Positions 36,285-47,205 are shown, numbered from the stretch's first letter. The stretch: DNA of 64,000 bases from Methylomonas sp. (GCA_026988155.1 JALSLW010000083.1:1-64000), one strand, 5' to 3'. A program made the numbers and translations. Notes: generated by a model from the sequence alone, not told the origin.

Positions 36285-37342
36285 TTATTCGCTTCCTCAA
36301 TGCAAATATTGGCTACAACCTCAGTTGCATCTAATTTTGCTTTATTCTTTACAGCTGCAGTCATCACACTTAACGACACTTTAACCTTTTCAATAGCGTT
36401 GATTAACGAAACCTCATTAAATTCATTTTGAACTAATAAAACAGCGGCATCAGCGTCAGCTAAATACCGTGCATTTGCCGTTTGGTGGTCATCAATCGCA
36501 TGTGGCAAAGGAATAAAAATAGCTGGAATACCAACTGCCGCTATTTCACTCACCGTCATCGCACCTGCACGGCAAATAACTAAATCTGTCCATTGATAGG
36601 CTGAAGCAATGTCTTCTATAAACTCAACAGCCTCCGCTTCAATCTCTAATTCAGCATATTTTTTCGCTACCAATTCCAGCGATGCAGCTCCGGTCTGATG
36701 CTTTATTTCAACCTTTTCCAGATGTTTGGCTGTAGCAGGGACAACATCATTTAAAAATTTTGCACCCTGACTGCCACCAATGACTAAAATACGTAATGGC
36801 CTCTCAGACTCTTTGGACCAAAGTTCTTTTTCAGGAAAATCCAAAAAATATGATCTAAGTGGATTGCCAGTAAACATTGCTTTAGCCGTTGGGGGAAAAC
36901 TATCAGGAAAAGCTTCCAACACCCTGTCCGCCTTTTTCACCAACAGCCTGTTAGTTGTTCCAGGCACACGGTTTTGTTCATGAATAACTAAAGGAATGCC
37001 CATTAAACTGGCTACCATTCCGCCAGGTCCTGCAACATATCCGCCCATACCTAAAATCACATTAGGCTTACGTTTCCGAAAAATCTTAAATGCCTGCCAG
37101 AATGCTTTCAGCAACTGACTGATACTGGCCATCATTGCTCTTATCCCTTTACCTCTAATTCCTTCGACTGACAGCCAATCTATTTCTATGCCATTCGCGG
37201 GAATCACTCGGCTTTCCATTCCCCGCCGCGTGCCTATCCAGCTAACATCCCACTCCTTTGACTTTAAAAATTGGGCAACAGCAAGCGCGGGGAATACATG
37301 CCCCCCTGTTCCGCCTGCCATAATCACAATTCGCCGTCCCAT
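36281..37342 (-). CDS. murG: MurG: undecaprenyl-PP-MurNAc-pentapeptide GlcNAc transferase
   Basis: A 353-residue GT-B glycosyltransferase on the inner face of the inner membrane, making lipid II. N-terminal glycine loop [30 protein letters not shown], the second glycine-rich loop [14 protein letters not shown], and [31 protein letters not shown]. Complete. Confidence 0.97.
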   Translation of the reverse strand: MGRRIVIMAGGTGGHVFPALAVAQFLKSKEWDVSWIGTRRGMESRVIPANGIEIDWLSVEGIRGKGIRAMMASISQLLKAFWQAFKIFRKRKPNVILGMGGYVAGPGGMVASLMGIPLVIHEQNRVPGTTNRLLVKKADRVLEAFPDSFPPTAKAMFTGNPLRSYFLDFPEKELWSKESERPLRILVIGGSQGAKFLNDVVPATAKHLEKVEIKHQTGAASLELVAKKYAELEIEAEAVEFIEDIASAYQWTDLVICRAGAMTVSEIAAVGIPAIFIPLPHAIDDHQTANARYLADADAAVLLVQNEFNEVSLINAIEKVKVSLSVMTAAVKNKAKLDATEVVANICIEEANK

Positions 37343-38484
37343 TATCTCTGTCCTTTATTCTGTCTCTTATCTTCAATTTCACTGTATACGCGAAATAATA
37401 ATGCCATCGCAGCACACATAATAATCATGCTGCCACCGCCATAGCTCATTAATGGCAGCGTCAGCCCTTTAGTCGGCAAGATTCCCATATTAACGCCCAT
37501 ATTGACAAATGCCTGAAAACCAAACCATATTCCCAGCCCATAGGCGACAAAAGCGGCAAACTCTTCACCTGCCTGTTCCGCCTTTACAGCAAGATTGAAT
37601 GCATGCCAAAGCAGTAAACTAAATAGTACAATCGTAGCTAGCACGCCAACTAAACCTAACTCTTCTGCTACCACCGAAAATAAAAAATCGGTATGTGCTT
37701 CTGGCAAATAAAATAGCTTTTGTATACCGCTTCCTAATCCGACTCCAAATATCTCACCCCGCCCAAATGAAATTAACGCCTGCGTCAATTGAAAGCCCGT
37801 GTTTTGAGCATCCGCCCAGGGATCAATAAAACCTGTTACTCTAGCCCAGCGATAAGGTGAGAAATACACCAGCAACATGCCCAGCACCACGACGATAGCT
37901 ATCAATATTAAAAATTGCCATAACCGTGCACCGCTTAAATACATTACGCCCATTGCTATCACCAAGATAACCACAGAGGACCCAAAATCGGGTTCGAGCA
38001 ATAGCAAAAAGCAGGCAATGGAAAATAGCAGCAAAGGTTTTACCAAACCATAGGTAGACTGCTGTACGTGCTCCTGATGCCTTGTCACATATCCCGCCAT
38101 ATAGACCACAGATATAAATTTAATTATTTCTGAAACCTGAATTCTTAATCCGCCTAATGCCATCCATCGCGTGCTTCCCTTAACTTTGACACCCAACCCC
38201 GGTATCAAAACAAAAACTAGCAAAGCCAATCCGGCAATAAATAGCCAAGGTCCTACCTTCTCCCATAGCCTCAGGGGAATAAATGCAACGACTACCGCAA
38301 CACAAAGACCAATAACAATATGCATTAACTGTCTAGTCGGATAATATAAAATGTCATTTACCATTTTTTCGCCTAAATGCAACGAGGAAGATGTCAAAAT
38401 AACAAAACCTAACAGCAACAGACCGGTACATATAAATAGCAGAAAATAATCCATATGAAAGCTACTTTTCGTCCGTCCACTCAT
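37342..38484 (-). CDS. ftsW: FtsW, septal peptidoglycan glycosyltransferase
   Basis: A 380-residue SEDS-family membrane protein with about ten helices. Conserved stretches: KVKGSTRWMALGGLRIQVSE, LLLEPDFGSSVVI, FSPYRWARVTGFIDPWAD, GSGIQKLFYLPEAHTDFLFS and MPLMSYGGGSMI near the end. It polymerises lipid II with FtsI at the septum. Shares one base with murG and four with murD. Confidence 0.96.
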   Translation of the reverse strand: MSGRTKSSFHMDYFLLFICTGLLLLGFVILTSSSLHLGEKMVNDILYYPTRQLMHIVIGLCVAVVVAFIPLRLWEKVGPWLFIAGLALLVFVLIPGLGVKVKGSTRWMALGGLRIQVSEIIKFISVVYMAGYVTRHQEHVQQSTYGLVKPLLLFSIACFLLLLEPDFGSSVVILVIAMGVMYLSGARLWQFLILIAIVVVLGMLLVYFSPYRWARVTGFIDPWADAQNTGFQLTQALISFGRGEIFGVGLGSGIQKLFYLPEAHTDFLFSVVAEELGLVGVLATIVLFSLLLWHAFNLAVKAEQAGEEFAAFVAYGLGIWFGFQAFVNMGVNMGILPTKGLTLPLMSYGGGSMIIMCAAMALLFRVYSEIEDKRQNKGQR

Positions 38485-39848
38485 GCAACTAAGGCCAATA
38501 CTGCCGCAGTAAATTTATCCCCTCTATCCTGATAGCTTTTATACTGATCAATGCTTGCACAGGCAGGGCTCAATAAAACACTGTCCCCTTCCTTTGCCAA
38601 ACCCACCGCTATTGCAACAGCCTGCTGAACAGTTTCCACTTTATATGTTGGAACGCAGCCGTTAATGGCACTGTCTATCACATCCGCATCCTTGCCCATT
38701 AAAACTACACACTTTGCACTTTCTTTTACTGCCGGAACCAACTCTGTCATATCAGCACCTTTTGCATCACCGCCTGCTATCAACACCACTTTATGCTGAT
38801 AGCCTTCAAGCGCGGCTACACAGGCACCGATATTAGTTGCCTTAGAATCATTAACCCAGGTAACTCCTCTAAATTCTGCCACCCTCTGCATTCTATGGCT
38901 CAAGCCTTTAAATTTTCGCAAAGCATTGCACATGGCAGTAACATTTAATTCTATCTCCCCCCCCATTGCCATTGCTGCCAGTGCATTTGCAACGTTATGC
39001 AAACCCTCTAAAGGCAATTCCTGCCGGCGCATTAATGGCTGATCCTCATTCATCAGCCAGCTTTCGCCTTGATACTGCCGCAGATGAAAACCTTTATTCT
39101 TATGTGTGGAAAAGAATATTGTCTTTCTGCCTTGCCGCTCCATTTCCCTGACTATCGAATCATCTTCATTTAGCACCATTACCCCGTCGCCGAGAAACAC
39201 TTTCTGCTTTTCTTTCGCATAGCCATCAATGCCATCATGTCTATCCAAATGATCTGCTGATACATTTAAAACGGTAGCTACTTGCGCATTTAGAACAGAA
39301 GCTCTCTCTAATTGAAAACTGGAAAGCTCTATCACATACAGCTCTACAGTCTCATCCAGCAAATCTAACGCTGGCGTTCCCAAGTTGCCACCTATGGCGG
39401 TTTTAATACCCGAAGCTACGCCCATTGATCCCAGCATAGTTGTCACAGTGCTTTTACCATTTGAACCTGTAATGGCCGCTATGGGTTTATCAGTACTGCA
39501 AGCAAACAAGTCAATATCGCTAACCAATTTTGCACCTTTTAGCAAAGCTCTGTTAATCGACGCCTCCTGTAAGCTGACCCCTGGGCTCACTATTAGGTGA
39601 GTCGCCACATCAAAAGCCGCTTTATCAAAACCGCCGGTAAAAACCGGGGTATCAGGATAATCCGCTAACAGTGCATCATTAAGTGGCGGTTTATCTCTGC
39701 TATCGATCACTGCAAAAGGAAGTGATAGCCGATGTAAGAATTTAGCAACAGAAAACCCAGTTTCACCCAACCCTACCACTAAGATCTTTGACTCTTTGTT
39801 CAAAGACAGCTGTATATCTAATGCTCTTGAAACAGTATCGCTATCCAT
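38481..39848 (-). CDS. murD: UDP-N-acetylmuramoylalanine--D-glutamate ligase
   Basis: A 455-residue Mur ligase. The ATG at 39848 is chosen (MDSDTVSRAL), two bases after the mraY stop; a longer frame would overlap mraY by 58 bases. Motifs: ILVVGLGETGFSVAKFL, the ATP loop AITGSNGKSTVTTML, ELSSFQLERA, HRMQRVAEFRGVTWVNDSKATN, SPACASIDQYKSYQDRGDKF. It adds D-Glu to the stem peptide. Confidence 0.95.
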   Translation of the reverse strand: MDSDTVSRALDIQLSLNKESKILVVGLGETGFSVAKFLHRLSLPFAVIDSRDKPPLNDALLADYPDTPVFTGGFDKAAFDVATHLIVSPGVSLQEASINRALLKGAKLVSDIDLFACSTDKPIAAITGSNGKSTVTTMLGSMGVASGIKTAIGGNLGTPALDLLDETVELYVIELSSFQLERASVLNAQVATVLNVSADHLDRHDGIDGYAKEKQKVFLGDGVMVLNEDDSIVREMERQGRKTIFFSTHKNKGFHLRQYQGESWLMNEDQPLMRRQELPLEGLHNVANALAAMAMGGEIELNVTAMCNALRKFKGLSHRMQRVAEFRGVTWVNDSKATNIGACVAALEGYQHKVVLIAGGDAKGADMTELVPAVKESAKCVVLMGKDADVIDSAINGCVPTYKVETVQQAVAIAVGLAKEGDSVLLSPACASIDQYKSYQDRGDKFTAAVLALVA

Positions 39849-39850
39849 CA

Positions 39851-40933
39851 CTATCTTAATTTCAACGTTGCCAACCCTATCAAAACCAGTACAAAGGTTA
39901 TTATCCAAAAACGTACAATAATCCTTGGCTCCGGCCAGCCTTTTAATTCATAGTGATGATGAATAGGAGCCATTAAAAAGACTCGCTTGCCTCTCATCTT
40001 AAATGAAACCACCTGAATAATGACTGAGATAGTCTCAACCACAAACACGCCGCCCATAATCATCAGGACGATTTCCTGTCTAACCAATATGGCTACAATC
40101 CCTAAAGCCGCGCCTAGTGCCAGCGCCCCCACATCGCCCATAAATACCATGGCCGGATAGGCGTTAAACCATAAAAAACCTAAGCCGGCTCCCACTAGAG
40201 CCGCACAAAATACAATCAGCTCCCCTGATTCAGGTAAATAGGGAATTGCCAAATATTCTGCAAACTTTATATTCCCCGACAAATAGGCAAAAATCCCCAA
40301 TGCAGCGGCCACCATAACTGTCGGCATAATGGCTAACCCATCAAGGCCGTCCGTTAAGTTAACAGCATTGCTGGTACCCACAACGACGAAATAGGTAACA
40401 ACGATATAGAACCACCCCATCTCAATCATTACATCTTTAAAAAAAGGCACAATAAACTGTGTTTCTGCAGGCACTTCTTTAGTCATATATAGAAAGGCGC
40501 CTGCGCCCAGTGCAAATACTGATTGCCAAAATATCTTTGCTTTTGCCGAAAGGCCATCACTGTTTCCTTGCATAACCTTTCTATAGTCATCAACAAAACC
40601 GATAATTCCATGACCTAATGTCACCAGCAGAACTACCCAGACATATCTATTGTCCAAATCAGCCCAGAGCAATGTGCTTATTGCAATAGCCACCAGGATC
40701 AGAGCACCGCCCATTGTTGGCGTCCCCGCTTTTTCTAAATGCGATTCCGGGCCGTCATCTCTAATCGACTGTCCAATTTTTTTTCTAGTCAGCCTTTTAA
40801 TCATCGTCGGACCGACAATAAACGAAATAATTAATGCTGTTAATGCGCCTAAAATTGCCCTCAATGTCAAGTATTGAAATACTCGAAAACCGCCATCAAA
40901 GTTCATCAAATAATCTGTTAAATAAAGTAACAT
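39851..40933 (-). CDS. mraY: phospho-MurNAc-pentapeptide translocase
   Basis: A 360-residue membrane enzyme (ten predicted helices) that makes lipid I. Motifs: [22 protein letters not shown] (first part), [43 protein letters not shown] and the cytoplasmic [15 protein letters not shown]. All catalytic Asp residues are present. Confidence 0.97.
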   Translation of the reverse strand: MLLYLTDYLMNFDGGFRVFQYLTLRAILGALTALIISFIVGPTMIKRLTRKKIGQSIRDDGPESHLEKAGTPTMGGALILVAIAISTLLWADLDNRYVWVVLLVTLGHGIIGFVDDYRKVMQGNSDGLSAKAKIFWQSVFALGAGAFLYMTKEVPAETQFIVPFFKDVMIEMGWFYIVVTYFVVVGTSNAVNLTDGLDGLAIMPTVMVAAALGIFAYLSGNIKFAEYLAIPYLPESGELIVFCAALVGAGLGFLWFNAYPAMVFMGDVGALALGAALGIVAILVRQEIVLMIMGGVFVVETISVIIQVVSFKMRGKRVFLMAPIHHHYELKGWPEPRIIVRFWIITFVLVLIGLATLKLR

Positions 40934-40942
40934 TCTTCCTCT

Positions 40943-42304
40943 TTATGTCCTAAAATCTGTAACTAATGCTGCCACAATATTTTCCATTTTTTGCGAACGC
41001 GACCCTTTAACCAATACAGTTTCATTTCCCTTCATTTCTTGCTGTAAATATGATATCAACTGCTGCTGCGACTTAAAAAAAGTGGCTCCTCTGCCAAAAG
41101 CACTGGAGGTAGATTCTGCATCGGAGCCTATAGTCAGCAGGCGCACTACTTTCATTGACTTAATTAATTCACCTAACTCTTTATGCCTTATTACACTGTC
41201 TGTCCCCATTTCTGCTAACGCCCCCATCACAAACCAGGGCTTTCCTTCACACTGCATCAGAACTTCTACTGCCGCTTTTACAGAGCTCGGGTTTGCGTTA
41301 TAGGTATCGTCTATAATCAATTCCCCCTTTTTGCCTTTTAATGGCTGTAAGCGCCCGGTCACAGGCCGGATTATTTCCAGCCCCCGCTTTATCTGCTGCA
41401 GCGGTATCCCTAAACTTATGCAGCAAGCGGCCGCAGCCAAGGCATTAATCACATTATGCTGCCCAGCCAAAGACAGCTCTATCATAATTTCTTCGCCATC
41501 TGCCAATAATATAAACTGGGTAAAAAACCCTTCAGTCTTTGCTTTAAACACAATATCTTTTGCCGTAATATCAGCACTTTTCTCCAGACCGAAACTAACC
41601 ACTTTTTTTTCTTTAGCTAATGTCCTCCAAAAGTTATAAAATTGATCATCCCTATTTAAAACGGCAATGCCATCACTGCCTAAACTTTTAACAATTTCAC
41701 CTTTCGCTTTGGCAATACCTTCAATACTGCCAAAACCTTCGATATGTGCCGCCCCGACATTAGTAATCACTGCAATATCAGGCTGAGCATAACGACTGCT
41801 GTAAGTAATCTCGCCACAATGATTGGCTCCCATTTCTATCACTGCATACTGATGCTGGTCCTGCAATTTCAGCAATGTCAGCGGCACGCCAATATCATTA
41901 TTCAAATTGCCTTTTGTAAACAGCACATTAGCATTAATACTCAAAATGGCTGCTATCATTTCCTTTACAGTAGTTTTGCCGTTGCTGCCTGTTATCCCTA
42001 CAGTTTTTACCCTTATCTTACGTTTCCAGGCTCCTGCCAACTCAGCCAGTGCCAAATGAGTATCCTTTACAATTATTTGCGGCAGCTCACTATCACTTTG
42101 CTCTGCCACTAAAACTGCACTTGCCCCTACCGCTTCAGCTTGATCAATAAAAGCATGCCCATCAAACACTTTGCCCTTTATCGCGATATATAAATCAGCT
42201 TTGGCCAATGTTCTGCTATCTATACTGACAGCTGAAACAGCCAAGTCTGCTCCATTTAAATAGCCATCAACTGCTGTCGCAATTTCACTCAATAGCATTT
42301 TCAT
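40943..42304 (-). CDS. murF: UDP-MurNAc-tripeptide--D-alanyl-D-alanine ligase
   Basis: A 453-residue Mur ligase that adds the D-Ala-D-Ala dipeptide made by Ddl. ATP loop GITGSNGKTTVKEM, IEMGANHCGEI, GHNVINALAAAACCISLG (without the first residues), DDTYNANPSSVKAAVEVL and VLVKGSRSQKMENIV. Two bases of overlap-free spacing to murE; nine bases to mraY. Confidence 0.96.
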   Translation of the reverse strand: MKMLLSEIATAVDGYLNGADLAVSAVSIDSRTLAKADLYIAIKGKVFDGHAFIDQAEAVGASAVLVAEQSDSELPQIIVKDTHLALAELAGAWKRKIRVKTVGITGSNGKTTVKEMIAAILSINANVLFTKGNLNNDIGVPLTLLKLQDQHQYAVIEMGANHCGEITYSSRYAQPDIAVITNVGAAHIEGFGSIEGIAKAKGEIVKSLGSDGIAVLNRDDQFYNFWRTLAKEKKVVSFGLEKSADITAKDIVFKAKTEGFFTQFILLADGEEIMIELSLAGQHNVINALAAAACCISLGIPLQQIKRGLEIIRPVTGRLQPLKGKKGELIIDDTYNANPSSVKAAVEVLMQCEGKPWFVMGALAEMGTDSVIRHKELGELIKSMKVVRLLTIGSDAESTSSAFGRGATFFKSQQQLISYLQQEMKGNETVLVKGSRSQKMENIVAALVTDFRT

Positions 42305-42307
42305 TTA

Positions 42308-43783
42308 CTATTTAGCCCATTCCAATAATGCCTGCTGAACAACTTGCTGATCGCTAAACTCATGTTTAATGCCCTTTATATCCTGATAACACTCATGCCC
42401 TTTGCCTGCAATCACAATGCAATCATTCTTGTCTGCTTTGTTTATCACGCTTTGTATTGCCATTTCTCGGTTTTGAATGATTTCAAATCTATCTTCTCCA
42501 GTAAAGCCATCAACAATGTCATTAATAATCAGTTCTGGCTTTTCTAAACGCGGATTATCATCAGTAATCACCACTTGGTCTGCCATTTTTTCAGCAACAG
42601 CACCCATTTGAGCACGCTTGCCTTTATCTCTGTTTCCACCGCAGCCAAAAACCAGCCATAAGGTTTGCGAACAATATTTCCTTAACCCCTGCAGCACTTT
42701 CTCTAATGCATCTGGCGTATGAGCATAATCTACAAATACAAAAGGCTTGCCCTTTCCGCCAAAGCCTTCCATTCTTCCGACAACCGGCGCCAGTCCATTT
42801 GCTTTTCTGCCCGCCTCATCTAATGAGTACCCTTCAGCCAATAACACCGTAATAACAGCCAATATATTTTCTAAATTAAAATCGCCAACAATTTTTGTCT
42901 GTATCAAAACCCTTTTGCGGCCCCAGCAAACATAAAACTTAATACCATTTAAACTGTATTCAACCTTATCTGCTGTTACATTTTCAGCCATTAGGCTTTC
43001 CCGTCCCTTTGCACTAAAAGCCCAGCGTTTAACATGTCGCTGAGTGGCATTTAAAAACAGCTCACTGCTATCATCATCCGTATTGGCCACAGCAAATTCC
43101 AGTTCAGGCCTTTTAAACAGCGCCAACTTAGCTTTTAGATAAGCCTCCATCGAGCCGTGATAATCCAAATGATCCCTACTTAAATTAGTAAATAGTGCAC
43201 CTTTAAAATTAACTGCATTAACACGTCCCTGCTCTAATCCATGAGATGAAACTTCCATTGCCACTGCTTTCTTTTTGTCTTCTGCAAACCTTGCCAAAAT
43301 CTGATGTACATCTAAAGCACCAGGCGTGGTATTAAGCGTTTTAGTTAAAGCTTTCCCTTCCCCCCAGCCTAAAGTACCTATCACCCCACAGTCTGGCATT
43401 AACTGCTGCAAAAACTGACTGCATGTTGTTTTGCCGTTAGTACCCGTTACCCCGATCACATCCAACCTTTTGGAAGGCGAGTGATAAAACCTATCTGCAA
43501 TACTGCCCAGCTTTAACGCTAACTCCTTTACCTCCAATGCATAGCTTTCAAACTGTTCAAGGGTAATGTTTTCACATCCCCTAGGGTCATAAATAACGGC
43601 AAAAGCTCCATTTTCTATTGCCTGCCTGGCATAAACCATCCCATGTTCAACTGCTCCGTCAACCGCAAAAAAAACAAAATCTTTTTTTACTTTTCGACTG
43701 TCCAGGGCAATCCCCCTAATTTCAACAGCATTATCTTCCCATAGCTTATTAACCGGCCCATCTAGCAATTCAGATAAAATCAT
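42308..43783 (-). CDS. murE: UDP-MurNAc-L-Ala-D-Glu--meso-DAP ligase
   Basis: A 491-residue Mur ligase. ATP loop GVTGTNGKTTCSQFL, TPGALDVHQILARF, SSHGLEQGRVNAVNF, and the substrate motif DNPRLEKPELIINDIV: the DNPR sequence is the mark of meso-diaminopimelate specificity, as in other Gram-negatives. GKGHECYQ near the end is also typical. It overlaps ftsI by four bases. Confidence 0.96.
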   Translation of the reverse strand: MILSELLDGPVNKLWEDNAVEIRGIALDSRKVKKDFVFFAVDGAVEHGMVYARQAIENGAFAVIYDPRGCENITLEQFESYALEVKELALKLGSIADRFYHSPSKRLDVIGVTGTNGKTTCSQFLQQLMPDCGVIGTLGWGEGKALTKTLNTTPGALDVHQILARFAEDKKKAVAMEVSSHGLEQGRVNAVNFKGALFTNLSRDHLDYHGSMEAYLKAKLALFKRPELEFAVANTDDDSSELFLNATQRHVKRWAFSAKGRESLMAENVTADKVEYSLNGIKFYVCWGRKRVLIQTKIVGDFNLENILAVITVLLAEGYSLDEAGRKANGLAPVVGRMEGFGGKGKPFVFVDYAHTPDALEKVLQGLRKYCSQTLWLVFGCGGNRDKGKRAQMGAVAEKMADQVVITDDNPRLEKPELIINDIVDGFTGEDRFEIIQNREMAIQSVINKADKNDCIVIAGKGHECYQDIKGIKHEFSDQQVVQQALLEWAK

Positions 43784-45504
43784 TCTGCTCCAGTCAGCAA
43801 TACAGGCATTGTTTCTTCTTTATCAGGAGCAACGCCATACACTCTTAAAGCCCCTGCCATCACTTTTGCAAAAATAGGTGCAGCCACTGTGCCGCCATAG
43901 TATTCACCGGCACTTGGCTCATCCACCATCACAGCAATCACAAACCGCGGATTGCTCGCAGGCGCCAACCCCACAAACACAGCCAAATACCGATCATCAG
44001 CATAGCCGCCCGCTGTTGCTTTTTTTACTGTTCCCGTCTTCCCTGCAACTCTATAGCCGTCCACTCTGGCCTTGTAAGCCGTTCCATCCCTTTCAATAAC
44101 ATGTTCAAGCATTCCTCTGACCTTTATTGCCACATCAGCAGAAAACACACGCTTTGCATCATCATCTTCATCTCGCTTTAACAGGCTTACCGAATGCAGC
44201 ACCCCATCATCAGCCAAAGCGGTGTATGCTCTTGCCAGCTGCAGTACTGAAGTTGAAACCCCATACCCATAAGATAAGGTTGCATGTTCAAAATCATGCC
44301 ATCGCTGAAAGTCCAGCAATGTACCGCTGGCTTCTCCAGGAAAGCCAACGTTAGCGGCAACACCAAAACCTAACTGGTTATAGCTATTCCAAAAATATTC
44401 CCTGGGCATCATTAAAGCAACCTTACTAATCCCAACATTGCTGGATTTCTTCAAAATATGCATCAAATCCAAAGTTCCGTAATTACGGGTATCTTTTACC
44501 AAATTTCGCCCCACTCTATAAAAGCCATGAGTCTCAATCTGAATATCCTCATCCGCATACCCTCCGTCCAAAGCTGCCGCAATAACAAAGGGCTTTACTG
44601 TTGAACCTGGCTCAAAAACATCTAACATTGCTCTGTTACGAATCGAATTGGCTTTCATTCCTTTTCGAGTGTTGGGGTTAAACGCCGGCTGGTTCACAGC
44701 AGCCAGTACCTCCCCATTTTTTGCATCTAATACCACTAGCGATGCTGAAAGTGCTTTATGTTCAATAAACCCTGCCTTTAACGCCTTAAATGCTAAATAT
44801 TGGATTTTTTGGTCAACACTTAAAACCAGATCCTGCCCTGAAACAGGTATCTGAATGTTTTCGATATCTTTAATTACCCTGCGATGACCGTCTCTAATCA
44901 CCCGCTTTTTACCTGAAATTCCTTTTAAACTCTGCTCGTATCCCCGTTCTATGCCTTCTTGACCAACATCATCAATATCAGTGAAACCCACTACATGTGC
45001 AGACACGGCACCAGCGGGATAATAGCGCTTAAATTCCCTTTCAAAATAAACACCGCTTAACTGCATTGCCTTAATTTTTTCTGCTAATGCAGGGTTAATT
45101 CTTCTTTTTAAATAACTGAACCGCGTATCAGTCTTTGCCCTTAACAAAAATCTCAGTTTTTTATTGGGCACTTTAAGCAATTTTGCGGCCTGCTTAAATC
45201 TACTCTGCTCCGTTTTGTTAAAATGCTGAGGATTTACCCAAACTGATTCCACTGGCGTACTAATCGCCAATGGCTCATTATTCCTGTCTAAAATCTTGCC
45301 TCTATAAGCAGATACAGACACCACACCAACATGTCGCATATCGCCCTGCCGCTGTAAAAACTGGGTGTCTATAATCTGCAAAAACACAGCTCTTCCTGCC
45401 AATGCCATCATCCCAAACAGCATAACCCCTAGCAAAAACCTTCGCCTAATTACAAATTTCCTAGGCTTAACCTTTCCTGTTTGCCCATATCCCTCCCTAA
45501 TCAT
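43780..45504 (-). CDS. ftsI: FtsI (PBP3), septal transpeptidase
   Basis: A 574-residue class B penicillin-binding protein. One N-terminal transmembrane helix (about 22-42), PBP dimer domain (GKILDRNNEPLAIS) and transpeptidase domain with SxxK in FEPGSTVKPFVI, SxN in KKSSNVGISK and KTGT in VAGKTGTVKKA. It crosslinks the new septal wall together with FtsW. It starts two bases after ftsL. Confidence 0.96.
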   Translation of the reverse strand: MIREGYGQTGKVKPRKFVIRRRFLLGVMLFGMMALAGRAVFLQIIDTQFLQRQGDMRHVGVVSVSAYRGKILDRNNEPLAISTPVESVWVNPQHFNKTEQSRFKQAAKLLKVPNKKLRFLLRAKTDTRFSYLKRRINPALAEKIKAMQLSGVYFEREFKRYYPAGAVSAHVVGFTDIDDVGQEGIERGYEQSLKGISGKKRVIRDGHRRVIKDIENIQIPVSGQDLVLSVDQKIQYLAFKALKAGFIEHKALSASLVVLDAKNGEVLAAVNQPAFNPNTRKGMKANSIRNRAMLDVFEPGSTVKPFVIAAALDGGYADEDIQIETHGFYRVGRNLVKDTRNYGTLDLMHILKKSSNVGISKVALMMPREYFWNSYNQLGFGVAANVGFPGEASGTLLDFQRWHDFEHATLSYGYGVSTSVLQLARAYTALADDGVLHSVSLLKRDEDDDAKRVFSADVAIKVRGMLEHVIERDGTAYKARVDGYRVAGKTGTVKKATAGGYADDRYLAVFVGLAPASNPRFVIAVMVDEPSAGEYYGGTVAAPIFAKVMAGALRVYGVAPDKEETMPVLLTGAE

Positions 45505-45506
45505 GG

Positions 45507-45779
45507 CTAAGGCTTAATATAAATAATTTTTCCACGGTCTGGCATTCTCAATTTCAACTGCCTTTTAGCCACCCGCTCAACTCTACTTTCTTCAGTTAAA
45601 GTTGTTAATTCCAATTGCAACTGCCCCCACTCAATTTCATATTCATCCAAACTGGCTTCCTGAGCCTGAATCGCTACAAAGAGCGAACGGGACTGATACT
45701 TACTGCCAATAACCGCTAATGCAGAAACCAGCAATACAGTAAGTAAACCCGCGATGATAGAAATGTGAGAAAAAGACAA
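45507..45779 (-). CDS. ftsL: cell division protein FtsL
   Basis: A 90-residue bitopic protein: one transmembrane helix (about 8-26) and a periplasmic leucine-zipper-like coiled coil (about 30-75), ending KLRMPDRGKIIYIKP. FtsL forms a complex with FtsB and FtsQ and activates FtsWI. Sequence is weakly conserved, but position between rsmH and ftsI and the layout are decisive. Confidence 0.93.
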   Translation of the reverse strand: MSFSHISIIAGLLTVLLVSALAVIGSKYQSRSLFVAIQAQEASLDEYEIEWGQLQLELTTLTEESRVERVAKRQLKLRMPDRGKIIYIKP

Positions 45780-45783
45780 CGCT

Positions 45784-46710
45784 CTAAACTCTTTCTGCCA
45801 CTCGCATTACTGCACTTCGTGCCCTTGGGTTATTTTGCAGCTCTGCCTTCCCGGCCTTAACTGCCTTACCCAGCCGCTTCAAAACGCCTTGTTCAATATC
45901 CATTTCCCTAATAGGTAGGCGTCCCGGGTTAACTTTACGTCCAGATTCATTCCTAATAAACCGTTTTACAATCCTGTCTTCCAATGAATGAAATGAAATA
46001 ACAACCAACCGTCCTGCGGGGGCTAGAACATTGATTGCCTGCTGTAAACCCGTTTTAATTTCTTCCAGCTCACTATTAATTTCAATCCTTATTGCCTGAA
46101 AGCTTCGCGTTGCTGGATGCTTATGCTTCTCACGCTTAGGTACCGCTGTTTCAATCAACTTTGCCAGATCCAACGTCGTCTGCAGAGGCGAGCTATCTCG
46201 TCTTTCAATCACGGCCTTTGCAATACGCCTGGCAAAACGCTCTTCGCCATATTCAAATAGCACCTTGACCAAATCCTTTTCTTCAACGTTCTGCAGCCAT
46301 TCTGCTGCCGATAAGCCTGTACTATCATCCATTCGCATATCCAAAGGCCCTTCTTTCATAAAGCTAAACCCCCTTAACGAATCATCCAGCTGTGGCGAAG
46401 AAACGCCAAGATCCATCAATACGCCATCCACCTGTCCTTGCCAGCCAATCTGATTCACAACAGCCTCCAAATCAGAAAAACAGCCATGATGCATTGTAAA
46501 CCGTGAATCCTTTTGCATTTCATCGGCATAAACCGAGTTGATGGCAGCTAAATCTCGATCAAACGCAAGCAGCCGTCCAGACTCACTCAATTGATCCATT
46601 ATTCCTTTACTATGCCCACCTCGCCCAAAAGTACAGTCTATGTAAAATCCATCGGGCTTTATATTTAAACCCTGCAAAGACTCTTCAAATAAAACGGATA
46701 AGTGTTCCAT
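45784..46710 (-). CDS. rsmH: 16S rRNA (cytosine1402-N4)-methyltransferase
   Basis: A 308-residue SAM-dependent methyltransferase (MraW). Motifs: HLSVLFEESLQGLNI, IDCTFGRGGHSKGIM for SAM, VDGVLMDLGVSSPQLDDSLRG (core DLGVSSPQLD), PLDMRMD, HPATRSFQAIRIEIN, VISFHSLEDRIVKRF. It modifies C1402 in the ribosomal P site. One base overlap with mraZ. Confidence 0.96.
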   Translation of the reverse strand: MEHLSVLFEESLQGLNIKPDGFYIDCTFGRGGHSKGIMDQLSESGRLLAFDRDLAAINSVYADEMQKDSRFTMHHGCFSDLEAVVNQIGWQGQVDGVLMDLGVSSPQLDDSLRGFSFMKEGPLDMRMDDSTGLSAAEWLQNVEEKDLVKVLFEYGEERFARRIAKAVIERRDSSPLQTTLDLAKLIETAVPKREKHKHPATRSFQAIRIEINSELEEIKTGLQQAINVLAPAGRLVVISFHSLEDRIVKRFIRNESGRKVNPGRLPIREMDIEQGVLKRLGKAVKAGKAELQNNPRARSAVMRVAERV

Positions 46711-47183
46711 TAAAATGATATATCTTTGATTTCTTCTAAGTCAGCTGCAGAAATATCATCATCATTCATCAATTCACTTTCTTTTTTATTCCAGGCAGCC
46801 TCGTTCCAAATTTCAAACTTATTTAGCTGTCCCACTAAAACAACATGCTTTTCCATCCCAGCAAATGTTCTTAGCTTTTCAGAAACTAACAGCCGCCCCT
46901 GCGCATCCATTTCACACTCAGTTGCATTTCCAATTAGAAAACGGCGCAGTTTTACTGCCAATTTATTTAAAGAGGGCAACTTACTAATGGTAAGCTCTAG
47001 TTTTTCCCATTCAGGCAGCGGATACAGCCAAAGACAGCCTGCTTCGCTTACTCCGCGACCATCCATGGCAATAGTCATTATCATTTGACGCTCACAGCCT
47101 TCCTGTAACTCCGCTCGATACCGAGTAGGAATTGCAAGACGCCCTTTAGCATCCAAATTGATATTGCTTACACCACGAAACAC
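46710..47183 (-). CDS. mraZ: transcriptional regulator MraZ
   Basis: A 157-residue protein with two SpoVT/AbrB-like repeats: INLDAKGRLAIPTRYR and the second CEMDAQGRLLVSEKLR. The GTG at 47183 is chosen: it gives the family N-terminus (M)FRGVSNINLDAKGR and has GGGGGCG five bases upstream, while an upstream in-frame ATG would add 17 unlike residues. MraZ forms a ring and represses the dcw promoter by binding spaced repeats; these are visible just upstream. Confidence 0.94.
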   Translation of the reverse strand: MFRGVSNINLDAKGRLAIPTRYRAELQEGCERQMIMTIAMDGRGVSEAGCLWLYPLPEWEKLELTISKLPSLNKLAVKLRRFLIGNATECEMDAQGRLLVSEKLRTFAGMEKHVVLVGQLNKFEIWNEAAWNKKESELMNDDDISAADLEEIKDISF

Positions 47184-47205
47184 AAATCGCCCCCAAATAA
47201 ATAAA